Positions 37,573 through 44,240 of a DNA stretch of 64,000 nucleotides are shown in pieces (the first letter of the stretch is position 1; each line of letters opens with the position of its first letter). Both the position numbers and the translations under genes were made by a program. This DNA comes from Silanimonas sp021297925 (lineage in GTDB: Bacteria; Pseudomonadota; Gammaproteobacteria; Xanthomonadales; Xanthomonadaceae). Below the pieces are notes generated by a model. That model was given only the letters and a program-made list of their open reading frames with translations. It was not told where the DNA came from and did not search any database. The stretch is from positions 62,001-126,000 of the forward strand of contig JAPZTL010000017.1 of assembly GCA_027532825.1 (NCBI GenBank), read 5' to 3'.

Positions 37573-38298
37573 TCAGTCCTCGTCGTCGGCGCCGGCCGGC
37601 GACTGCTCGAGGCGGTAGCCCTCGCGGTACACGTTGCTCAGCCGGAATCCGTGCTCGTTGAAGGAGAGCTTCCGCCGCAGCGTGTAGAGGTGGGTGTCCA
37701 GCGTCCGCGTCGACCCGGGCAGGTCGCGGCCCCAGACCGCGGCGACCAGTTCCTCGCGCCGGATCAGGCGGTCGCGGTGCTGGAACAGGTACCACGCCAG
37801 GTCGAATTCCTTCGGCTGCAGCTCGATGCGCTGGCCGTCCCGGAGGATTTCGCGGCTGGCCCCGTCCAGCGCGAAAGCCCCGGCCTCGACGCGCAGCACC
37901 TGCTGGGGCGCCGGCTGCGCGCGCCGCATGACCGCGGCGATGCGGGCGGCCAGCACGGTCGGCGACGTCGGCTTGATGATGTAGTCGTCGGCGCCGGCGG
38001 CCAGGGCCTCGACCACGCGCTCGTCGTCGTCGAAGCGGCTGAAGATGATGATCGGGGCGCGTCGGCCCACGGTGCGGTGGAGCCAGCCGACCAGGGCGAC
38101 GCCCTCGGCGTCCGGCAGGGCCCAGTCGAGCAGGAAGAGGTCGTGCCGACCTTCGCGGACCTCGCCCATGAAAGCCAAGCCGCCTTCGTACCACTCGATG
38201 TCGTGCCCTTGGCGGCGCAGCGCCTCGACAATGCGCTCGCCCTCGAGGCGGTCGTCCTCGACCAGCGCGATGCGGAGGCCGGGGGCGAGGGGGTTCAA
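37573..38298 (-). CDS. OmpR-family response regulator
   Basis: A 241-residue two-domain regulator: receiver with acidic pair Asp15-Asp16, phospho-acceptor Asp58 in LFLLDWALPD and Lys109 in DDYIIKPTSP; then a winged-helix DNA-binding domain (ELQPKEFDLAWYLFQH, THLYTLRRKL, NVYREGYRL). No ATG lies at a sensible position: in-frame ATGs are 56 codons or more upstream in Pro/Arg-rich sequence. The TTG at 38298 preceded by GGAGG 5 bases away gives the normal length, so it is chosen. It is convergent with the CHASE2 kinase, its likely cognate. Confidence 0.9.
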   Translation of the reverse strand: MNPLAPGLRIALVEDDRLEGERIVEALRRQGHDIEWYEGGLAFMGEVREGRHDLFLLDWALPDAEGVALVGWLHRTVGRRAPIIIFSRFDDDERVVEALAAGADDYIIKPTSPTVLAARIAAVMRRAQPAPQQVLRVEAGAFALDGASREILRDGQRIELQPKEFDLAWYLFQHRDRLIRREELVAAVWGRDLPGSTRTLDTHLYTLRRKLSFNEHGFRLSNVYREGYRLEQSPAGADDED

Positions 38299-38303
38299 CG
38301 GAG

Positions 38304-38308
38304 CCTCC
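38304..38308 (-). promoter_or_regulatory. Shine-Dalgarno that fixes a TTG start
   Basis: On the minus strand the sequence GGAGG followed by five bases and TTG (38298-38296) gives a strong ribosome binding site for the response regulator and supports the unusual TTG start. Confidence 0.65.
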
Positions 38309-38712
38309 GGGGCGCCGGCATCGGGACGGGCAGGCGAAGGCGGGCAGCCGGCGGTCGGGAGGGCATGGGCGGAGTGTCTCAACGCCCGCCCCGGGAGGGG
38401 AAGACGTGGGGGCCTCGGGAAAGGAACACCCGGCGCGGCGGGGGCCGCGGACCGGGTGCGGGGAGGACGCTGTCCCCGGCGCGCGCGCCGCGGGACCGAC
38501 CGGGGCAAGGAACAGGCCAGGGGGCTGTCCGTCGCCGCGGCATGCGCCGGGTGGGCGTCCGTCCGCCCCTTCGGGAAAAGGGGCCGGCACATGGTGACGG
38601 CTTTCGGCGGCACGATTGTCAGTAATCCACAAATCCCAGCGATTGAACCCCTGGCCGATTCGTCGCCTACTAGGCGGCGCCGGCATTCCGGCGGCGCCCG
38701 ACCGGCGACGGC

Positions 38713-38728
38713 CGGCATGCCGCTTGCA
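38713..38728 (+). promoter_or_regulatory. Sigma-54-like promoter of fliL
   Basis: CGGCATGCCGCTTGCA keeps the essential GG and GC elements of the -24/-12 promoter at exact spacing, with mismatches in the first and sixth positions of TGGCAC. It ends 32 bases before the fliL ATG, the same distance as the site before flhA. Confidence 0.6.
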
Positions 38729-38759
38729 CCCCACGACCGACCTCGAAGGAACCCGCTCC

Positions 38760-39308
38760 ATGGCCGACAAGAAGCCCGCCGCACCCGCCGCTCCTGCCGC
38801 GCCCGCAGGGGAGGCGAAGCCGAAGCTCCCGATCGTTCCGATCGTGGGCGCCGCGGTGGTGTCGGCGGTCCTGGCGGGGGGCCTGATGTACTTCCTGATG
38901 CCCAAGCCGGCCGCCGCGCCGACCGAGGAAGGCGGGCAGGCCGCCGCCGAGGACGGGGACGAGCAAGGCGAAGGCGGGGAGCCCGCCGCCGAGACGGTCT
39001 ACGTCGAGATCAAGGAACCGCTGATCGCGAACCTGCCGCCCGGCGGCCCCGCTTTCCTTCAGGTGAAGGTCCAGATCGGCACCCGGGGCGAAGTTGGCAA
39101 GAAGGCGGTCGAGTCCCACCTTCCGGCGATCCAGAGCGCCCTGCTCGCCATGCTGCGGCAGACCACCGCCGATGAACTCGCCAAGCCGGACGCCATGATC
39201 GCGCTCCAGGGCAAGGCCCTGGCCGAGGTGAACAGGGTGCTCAAGGGCGAGACCGGCAAGGACGGAACCGCGTCGTCCGTGCTGTTCACCAGCTTCGTAA
39301 CCCAGTGA
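38760..39308 (+). CDS. fliL: Flagellar basal body-associated protein FliL
   Basis: FliL is a single-pass inner-membrane protein that surrounds and supports the stator units. The 182-residue product has a Lys/Ala/Pro-rich cytoplasmic tail, one helix (about residues 24-44), an acidic linker, and the periplasmic domain (VYVEIKEPLIANLPP, FLQVKVQIGTRGE, ending SSVLFTSFVTQ). It opens the fliLMNO group. The ATG at 38760 is preceded by AAGGAAC. Confidence 0.93.
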   Translation: MADKKPAAPAAPAAPAGEAKPKLPIVPIVGAAVVSAVLAGGLMYFLMPKPAAAPTEEGGQAAAEDGDEQGEGGEPAAETVYVEIKEPLIANLPPGGPAFLQVKVQIGTRGEVGKKAVESHLPAIQSALLAMLRQTTADELAKPDAMIALQGKALAEVNRVLKGETGKDGTASSVLFTSFVTQ

Positions 39309-39318
39309 CGCCGCGCCG

Positions 39319-40302
39319 ATGAGCGACTTGCTGTCCCAGGACGAGATCGATGCCCTGCTCCACGGCGTGGATTCGGGCGCCGTGGACACCGAGCCCGTGC
39401 TGCCCGCGGGAGAGGCGCGCACGTACGACTTCGCCACGCAGGACCGCATCGTCCGCGGCAAGATGCCGACGCTCGAGATGGTCAACGAGCGTTTCGCCCG
39501 CATGTGGCGCGTCGGGCTGTTCAACCTGCTGCGCCGCTCCGCCGATCTCTCGGTGCGCGGTGTCGAGCTGATGAAGTTCGCCGACTACCTGCACACGCTC
39601 TACGTGCCGACGAACCTCAACCTGATCAAGATGAAGCCGCTGCGCGGCACCGGCCTGGTCGTGTTCGAGCCGACGCTGGTGTTCGCGGTGCTCGACAACT
39701 TCTTCGGCGGCGCCGGCCGCTTCCCCGCAAAGATCGAAGGCCGCGAGTTCACGCCCACCGAGATGCGCGTGATCCAGCTGATGCTCAAGCAGGCCTTCGC
39801 CGACCTGACCGAGGCCTGGTCCCCGGTCATGTCGTTCGAGTTCGAATACGTGAATTCCGAGGTCAACCCGCACTTCGCCAGCATCGTCAGCCCGCGCGAG
39901 TACGTGGTGGTCAGCAAGTTCCACGTCGAGCTCGAGGGCGGCGGCGGCGAGATGCACGTCACCCTGCCTTACTCGATGCTGGAACCGCTGCGCGAACTGC
40001 TGGACGCCGGCATCGCCTCCGACCGCTCCGAGAAGGACGAGAATTTCCCGATCCAGGTGCGCGAGGGCCTGAACCTCGCCGAGGTGGAGGTGGCCGGCGT
40101 GCTGGCCACCCGCACTCTCAGCGTGCGCCAGCTGGTGGCGATGAAGATCGGCGACGTGCTGTCGATCGAGATCCCCAAGCGCATCCCGGTCACCGTCGAG
40201 AACATCCCGCTGTTCGAAGGCGAGTTCGGCCTGCATGCAGGCAAGAACGCCGTGAAGATCACCCGCATCACCCCGCCCGCGCCCAAGCCGAAGGCGAACT
40301 GA
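39319..40302 (+). CDS. fliM: Flagellar motor switch protein FliM
   Basis: FliM is the C-ring subunit that binds phosphorylated CheY and reverses the motor. The 327-residue protein begins with the CheY-binding peptide LSQDEIDALLHG (residues 5-16), followed by the middle domain (MVNERFARMWRVGLFNLLRR, GTGLVVFEP) and the C-terminal SpoA domain (VGVLATRTLSVRQLVAMKIGD-type segment). The N-terminal peptide is closely matched by repeats in the ParP-like protein of this cluster. fliN follows 12 bases later. Confidence 0.96.
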   Translation: MSDLLSQDEIDALLHGVDSGAVDTEPVLPAGEARTYDFATQDRIVRGKMPTLEMVNERFARMWRVGLFNLLRRSADLSVRGVELMKFADYLHTLYVPTNLNLIKMKPLRGTGLVVFEPTLVFAVLDNFFGGAGRFPAKIEGREFTPTEMRVIQLMLKQAFADLTEAWSPVMSFEFEYVNSEVNPHFASIVSPREYVVVSKFHVELEGGGGEMHVTLPYSMLEPLRELLDAGIASDRSEKDENFPIQVREGLNLAEVEVAGVLATRTLSVRQLVAMKIGDVLSIEIPKRIPVTVENIPLFEGEFGLHAGKNAVKITRITPPAPKPKAN

Positions 40303-40314
40303 AGGACTGCCCCG

Positions 40315-40662
40315 ATGAGCACCGAGAAAGACGCCGCCGACCTCGCCATGTGGGGCGACCTCGCGCCCAGCCCCGCGCCGGCCGCGGCGCCGGGCGGCAC
40401 CGACGTGAACCTCGACCTGATCCTCGACGTCCCGGTGACGCTCACCCTCGAGGTCGGCCGCGCCCGCATCCCGATCCGCAACCTGCTGCAGCTCAACCAG
40501 GGCTCGGTCGTGGAGCTCGAGCGCATGGCCGGCGAGCCGCTGGACGTCTACGTCAATGGCACGCTGGTGGCGCAGGGCGAGGTGGTCGTCGTCAACGAGC
40601 GCTTCGGCGTCCGGCTCACCGAAGTCGTCAGCCCCAGCGAACGCATCAAGCGTCTGCGCTGA
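40315..40662 (+). CDS. fliN: Flagellar motor switch protein FliN
   Basis: FliN is the small SpoA-domain subunit at the base of the C ring. The 115-residue protein has an Ala/Pro-rich N-terminus and the conserved core (LILDVPVTLTLEVGRARIPI, LLQLNQGSVVELERMAGEPL, VVVVNERFGVRLTEVVSP) over residues about 35-110. It lies between fliM and fliO as expected. Confidence 0.96.
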   Translation: MSTEKDAADLAMWGDLAPSPAPAAAPGGTDVNLDLILDVPVTLTLEVGRARIPIRNLLQLNQGSVVELERMAGEPLDVYVNGTLVAQGEVVVVNERFGVRLTEVVSPSERIKRLR

Positions 40663-40673
40663 AGGCCTCCGCC

Positions 40674-41081
40674 ATGCTGACCGCCCTGATCGCCGCCGCC
40701 CCGATCCCCTCGGCCGTCGCCCCGGTGGCCCACGAGGCCGTCCGCGCCGGGCAGGCGCTGCCCGCGGGCACCGGCCTCGGCGGCACGCTCGCCGCGCTCG
40801 CCGTCGTCATCGCGCTGATCCTCGGTCTCGCGTGGCTCGTGAAGCGCCTGCCCGGCACCGGCCTGCGGCCCTTGCAGGGCCTGCGCGTGGTCACCAGCCT
40901 CGCGGTCGGCCCGCGCGAGCGGGTGGTGCTGGTCGACGTCGGCGGCCAGCAGCTGCTGCTCGGGGTCACGGCCCACAACGTCACGCTGCTGCACACCCTG
41001 TCCGAGCCCCTGCTCGACGGGCCCGCGCAGGCGGGCTTCGCCGACCTGCTGGCGCGCCTGAGGGCCCGCGATTCGGCGTGA
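40674..41081 (+). CDS. fliO: Flagellar biosynthetic protein FliO
   Basis: FliO is a small membrane protein that helps assemble the FliP core of the export gate. The 135-residue product has one membrane helix (about residues 38-58, LAALAVVIALILGLAWLVKRL) and a cytoplasmic domain with VVTSLAVGPRERVVLVDVGGQQLLLGV, typical of the family. The ATG at 40674 is the first that precedes the helix. A sigma-54 site begins just after its stop. Confidence 0.9.
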   Translation: MLTALIAAAPIPSAVAPVAHEAVRAGQALPAGTGLGGTLAALAVVIALILGLAWLVKRLPGTGLRPLQGLRVVTSLAVGPRERVVLVDVGGQQLLLGVTAHNVTLLHTLSEPLLDGPAQAGFADLLARLRARDSA

Positions 41082-41083
41082 CG

Positions 41084-41099
41084 TGGCACGCGGCTTGCA
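41084..41099 (+). promoter_or_regulatory. Sigma-54 promoter of fliP
   Basis: TGGCACGCGGCTTGCA is identical over 16 bases to the core of the fliE promoter. It starts 3 bases after the fliO stop and ends 22 bases before the fliP ATG, so fliP can be transcribed separately from fliLMNO. Confidence 0.85.
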
Positions 41100-41120
41100 C
41101 GGCGGTGGCATCCCCGCCGG

Positions 41121-41975
41121 ATGCCCGTCGTGCCGACCTTCGCCTTCCTCCGCTTTCTCCCGCGTCCCGCGCTGCGATCGCTGCGCTGGATCGCGCTGGT
41201 CGCCGCCCTGCTCCTGCCGGCCTTCGCGCTGGCCGCGCCCGGGGGCGGTCCCCAGCCCACCGGCCTCCCCGAGGTGACCGTCGCCAACGTCGGCGGCGAG
41301 GACGTCAGCGTCTCGCTGGCCGTCCTGCTGTCGATGACGGCGCTCACGCTGCTGCCCAGCCTGTTGCTGGCCTGCACGGCCTTCACCCGCATCATCGTCG
41401 TCATGGCCCTGCTGCGGATGGCGCTGGGCACGGGCCAGACGCCCTCGAACCAGATCCTCGTCGGGCTGGCGCTGTTCCTGACGATGATGGTGATGATGCC
41501 GGTGGCCGAGCAGGCCTGGGCCAACGGCCTCGCGCCCTACCTCAACGGCGACCTTCCCTTCCAAGCAGCATGGACCGCCAGCACCGAGCCCTTCCGCGCC
41601 TTCATGCTGGCGCAGATCCGCGACACCGACCTGCTCACCTTCGCCAATCTGTCCGGGCACACGCAGGGCTTCGCTTCGCCGCAGGACATCCCCTTCGGCG
41701 TGCTGGTCGCGTCGTTCATCACCTCGGAGCTGAAGACGGCCTTCGAGATCGGCTTCCTGATCTTCGTCCCCTTCGTCGTCATCGACCTCGTCGTCGCCAG
41801 CGTGCTGATGTCGATGGGCATGATGATGATGTCCCCGATGCTGGTCTCCGCCCCGTTCAAGATCCTGCTGTTCGTCCTCGTCGACGGCTGGGTGCTGGTG
41901 GTCGGGACGCTGGCCGGCAGCTTCAACCCCGCCATGGTCGGCGCCGCCGCCACCGCGGCCGGAGCCGGCGCATGA
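41121..41975 (+). CDS. fliP: Flagellar export gate protein FliP
   Basis: FliP is the core pentamer of the type III export gate. The 284-residue protein has a cleavable-type signal sequence (residues about 20-40), which is known for FliP, then conserved helices including LLLACTAFTRIIVVMALLRM, GTGQTPSNQILVGLALFLT, FVVIDLVVASVLMSMGMMM and PFKILLFVLVDGW. It overlaps fliQ by 4 bases. Confidence 0.96.
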   Translation: MPVVPTFAFLRFLPRPALRSLRWIALVAALLLPAFALAAPGGGPQPTGLPEVTVANVGGEDVSVSLAVLLSMTALTLLPSLLLACTAFTRIIVVMALLRMALGTGQTPSNQILVGLALFLTMMVMMPVAEQAWANGLAPYLNGDLPFQAAWTASTEPFRAFMLAQIRDTDLLTFANLSGHTQGFASPQDIPFGVLVASFITSELKTAFEIGFLIFVPFVVIDLVVASVLMSMGMMMMSPMLVSAPFKILLFVLVDGWVLVVGTLAGSFNPAMVGAAATAAGAGA

Positions 41976-42241
41976 CGCCCGAGACCGCGATCACCGAGCT
42001 GTCCCGGGGCCTTGAATTGGCCCTGATGGTCGGCGGCCCGCTGCTGCTCGTCGTGCTCGTCGTCGGCGTCGTCGTCGGCCTGCTTCAGGCCGCGACGCAG
42101 GTCAACGAACCAACGGTCGCCTTCGTCGCCAAGGCGGTGGCGATGGTGGTGGCGCTGGCGGCGATGGGGAGCTTCCTGCTGGGCCAGATGGTCGAGTTCA
42201 CGATCGCGCTGTTCCAGCGCATCCCGAGCCTCGTCGGCTGA
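41972..42241 (+). CDS. fliQ: Flagellar export gate protein FliQ
   Basis: FliQ packs four copies around the FliP-FliR core. The 89-residue protein has two membrane helices (about 16-38 and 52-75) with the conserved GLLQAATQVNEPTVAFVAK between them. It overlaps fliP (ATGA) and is followed by fliR after 5 bases. Confidence 0.95.
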   Translation: MTPETAITELSRGLELALMVGGPLLLVVLVVGVVVGLLQAATQVNEPTVAFVAKAVAMVVALAAMGSFLLGQMVEFTIALFQRIPSLVG

Positions 42242-42246
42242 GGGCG

Positions 42247-43047
42247 ATGGCCGACGCCGCCACCATTCCCGCCATCGTCGTCGACGGCAGCGTGCTGCTG
42301 GCGACGATCAACGGGGCGCTGTGGACGGCGCTGCGGATCGGCGGGCTGGTAATGGTGGCGCCGCTGTTCGGCACGCGCGCCGTGCCGCGCCGGGTCAAGG
42401 GCATGCTGGCGCTGGCGCTGGGCTTCGCGATGGCGCCACTGGCCGGCGAACCACCCCCGCTGCCGGGCATCGACCCGCTGACGATCCTGCTGGTCATGCG
42501 CGAGGTGCTCATCGGCGTCGCGATGGGCTTCGTGCTGCGGCTGGCCTTCGAGGCCGGCGCGTTGGCCGGCGAGTTCGTGGCGCAGGGCACCGGCCTCTCC
42601 TTCGCGGTGTTGGCCGACCCGCTGCGCGGCACCAACGCCGGCGTCGTGGGCCAGTGGTTCTACCTGTGCTTCACCCTGTTGTTCCTGTCGATGAACGGCC
42701 ACCTCCTGATGGTCGAGCTGCTGGCCGATTCCTGGCGTGCGGTGCCGCTCGGGTCCTCGTGGACGCCGGACGCCGCGACGCTGCGCGCCATCCCCGAGTT
42801 CGGCGGCCGCATGTTCGCGATGGCGATCCAGATCGCCCTGCCGGTGGTGCTGGCGATGCTGGTGGTCAACCTGGCCTTCGGCGTGATGAGCCGCGCCGCG
42901 CCCGCGCTGAACCCCATCCAGCTGGGCCTGCCGGCCTCGCTGCTGCTCGGGCTGTTCCTGATGGTCGCCCTCACTGGCCAGCTGCTGGCGCCGGTGCAGG
43001 GCCTCTTCGCCGAGGCCTTCGACCTCGCGCTCGGCTGGTTGGGCTGA
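42247..43047 (+). CDS. fliR: Flagellar export gate protein FliR
   Basis: FliR is the single-copy member of the export gate core. The 266-residue protein is hydrophobic with about six helices; conserved pieces are MVAPLFGTRAVPRRVKGMLAL, VLIGVAMGFVLRLAFEAGALAGEFVAQGTGLSFA-type sequence and NPIQLGLPASLLLGLFLM. It lies between fliQ and flhB as in related clusters. Confidence 0.95.
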   Translation: MADAATIPAIVVDGSVLLATINGALWTALRIGGLVMVAPLFGTRAVPRRVKGMLALALGFAMAPLAGEPPPLPGIDPLTILLVMREVLIGVAMGFVLRLAFEAGALAGEFVAQGTGLSFAVLADPLRGTNAGVVGQWFYLCFTLLFLSMNGHLLMVELLADSWRAVPLGSSWTPDAATLRAIPEFGGRMFAMAIQIALPVVLAMLVVNLAFGVMSRAAPALNPIQLGLPASLLLGLFLMVALTGQLLAPVQGLFAEAFDLALGWLG

Positions 43048-43050
43048 GCC

Positions 43051-44184
43051 ATGGCGGAGAGCGAGAGCGGCCAGGAGAAAACCGAACAGCCATCGGCCAA
43101 ACGGCTGAAGGACGCGCGCGAGAAGGGCGACCAGCCGCGTTCGCCGGACCTCGCGACCGCGGCGGTCTTCCTCGCGGCCGTCGCGTCGCTGATGGCCTTC
43201 GGCGGATGGATGGCCGGGCAGGCCCTCGACTGGATGCGCCAGCAGCTCGAGGACGCCGGCCAAGCCCCCGGGCTGGGCCCGGCGTTGGTCGACCGCGCGG
43301 GCCTCGCGGCGGTCGAGCTCCTGCTGTATGCAGGGCCCGTGGTGGCGTTTTGCCTGCTGGCGTGCGCGGCCGCCCCGGCGGTGATGGGCGCCGGTTTCAG
43401 CGCGCAGGCGATCGCACCGAATCTCGAGCGCCTGTCGCCGCTGGCCGGCCTGAAGCGGATCTGGGGCGTCCACGGGATGGGGGAGTTCGTCAAGGCGATC
43501 CTGCGGGTCGTGCTGCTCGGCGTGGTCGCCTTCGCGTGGTTCCTCGCCCACGAGGACGATGTGCTCGCGCTGATCGGCCAGCCGGTGGCCACTGCGGCCC
43601 CCGTGGGATTCGGCCTCGTGCTCGGCCTGTTGCTGGCGATGGGCGGCGTGCTGGCGCTGATGGCGGCCGCCGACGTGCCCTTCCAGTGGTGGAGCTGGAA
43701 GCGGCGGCTGAAGATGACGCGGCAGGAACTGCTCGAGGAAATGAAGGAGATGGAGGGACGCCCCGAGGTGAAGGGGCAGATCCGCCGCCTGCAGCAGGAA
43801 ATGTCGAGCCGCCGGATGATGGAGGCGGTGCCGAAGGCGGATGTCGTCGTGGTCAACCCGACGCACTACGCCGTGGCCTTGAAGTACGACAGCGCGAGGT
43901 CGCGTGCGCCGGTCGTGGTCGCCAAGGGCACCGACGAGGTCGCGCTGGCGATCCGCAAGGTGGCCGACGCGCACCGCGTGCCGATCGTCTCGGCGCCGCC
44001 GCTGGCGCGCGTGCTGCACGCCCAGGTCGACCTCGACCGGGAGATCCCGGTGAAGCTCTACCAGGCCGTCGCGCAGGTGCTGAGCTACGTCTACCAGCTC
44101 AAGGTCTGGACCCCGCGGCGCGGCCCGTACCCGACGCTGCCGGACTTCGACGACCTCGAGCGGCCGGAGGGCGGGGCGACCTGA
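43051..44184 (+). CDS. flhB: Flagellar export switch protein FlhB
   Basis: FlhB controls the change of export substrate from rod/hook to filament. The 377-residue protein starts with KTEQPSAKRLKDAREKGDQPRS, has four membrane helices in the first 215 residues, and a cytoplasmic domain with the self-cleavage site NPTH (Asn269-Pro270) in VVVNPTHYAVALKY, at the same residue number as in Escherichia coli. It ends the fliPQR-flhB group. Confidence 0.97.
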   Translation: MAESESGQEKTEQPSAKRLKDAREKGDQPRSPDLATAAVFLAAVASLMAFGGWMAGQALDWMRQQLEDAGQAPGLGPALVDRAGLAAVELLLYAGPVVAFCLLACAAAPAVMGAGFSAQAIAPNLERLSPLAGLKRIWGVHGMGEFVKAILRVVLLGVVAFAWFLAHEDDVLALIGQPVATAAPVGFGLVLGLLLAMGGVLALMAAADVPFQWWSWKRRLKMTRQELLEEMKEMEGRPEVKGQIRRLQQEMSSRRMMEAVPKADVVVVNPTHYAVALKYDSARSRAPVVVAKGTDEVALAIRKVADAHRVPIVSAPPLARVLHAQVDLDREIPVKLYQAVAQVLSYVYQLKVWTPRRGPYPTLPDFDDLERPEGGAT

Positions 44185-44193
44185 GGACCGCCC

Positions 44194-44209
44194 CGGCACG
44201 CGCCTTGCA
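44194..44209 (+). promoter_or_regulatory. Sigma-54-like promoter of flhA
   Basis: CGGCACGCGCCTTGCA differs from the fliE/fliP promoter core in the first T and one spacer base. GG and GC elements are at exact spacing, and the site ends 32 bases before the flhA ATG. Confidence 0.7.
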
Positions 44210-44240
44210 CGGGAGGGTCGACCCCTGACCGCCCGAGCCC

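Larger units (their letters stand above)
38299..38759. other. Intergenic region between the response regulator and fliL
   Basis: This 461-base stretch holds no supported gene. It separates divergent genes, so it should hold both promoters. Visible items are the regulator ribosome site, a CCCC-TTCGGGAAAA-GGGG hairpin near 38567-38584, a relatively AT-rich patch near 38613-38645 with two CGATTG copies, a GGCGCC-type inverted repeat around 38674-38698, and the sigma-54-like site at 38713-38728. Short open frames here show no family resemblance. Confidence 0.5.

Noticed and set aside
38406..38597. A 63-codon open frame between the response regulator and fliL
   Set aside because: No family resemblance and no convincing ribosome site; composition as expected for high-GC non-coding DNA.
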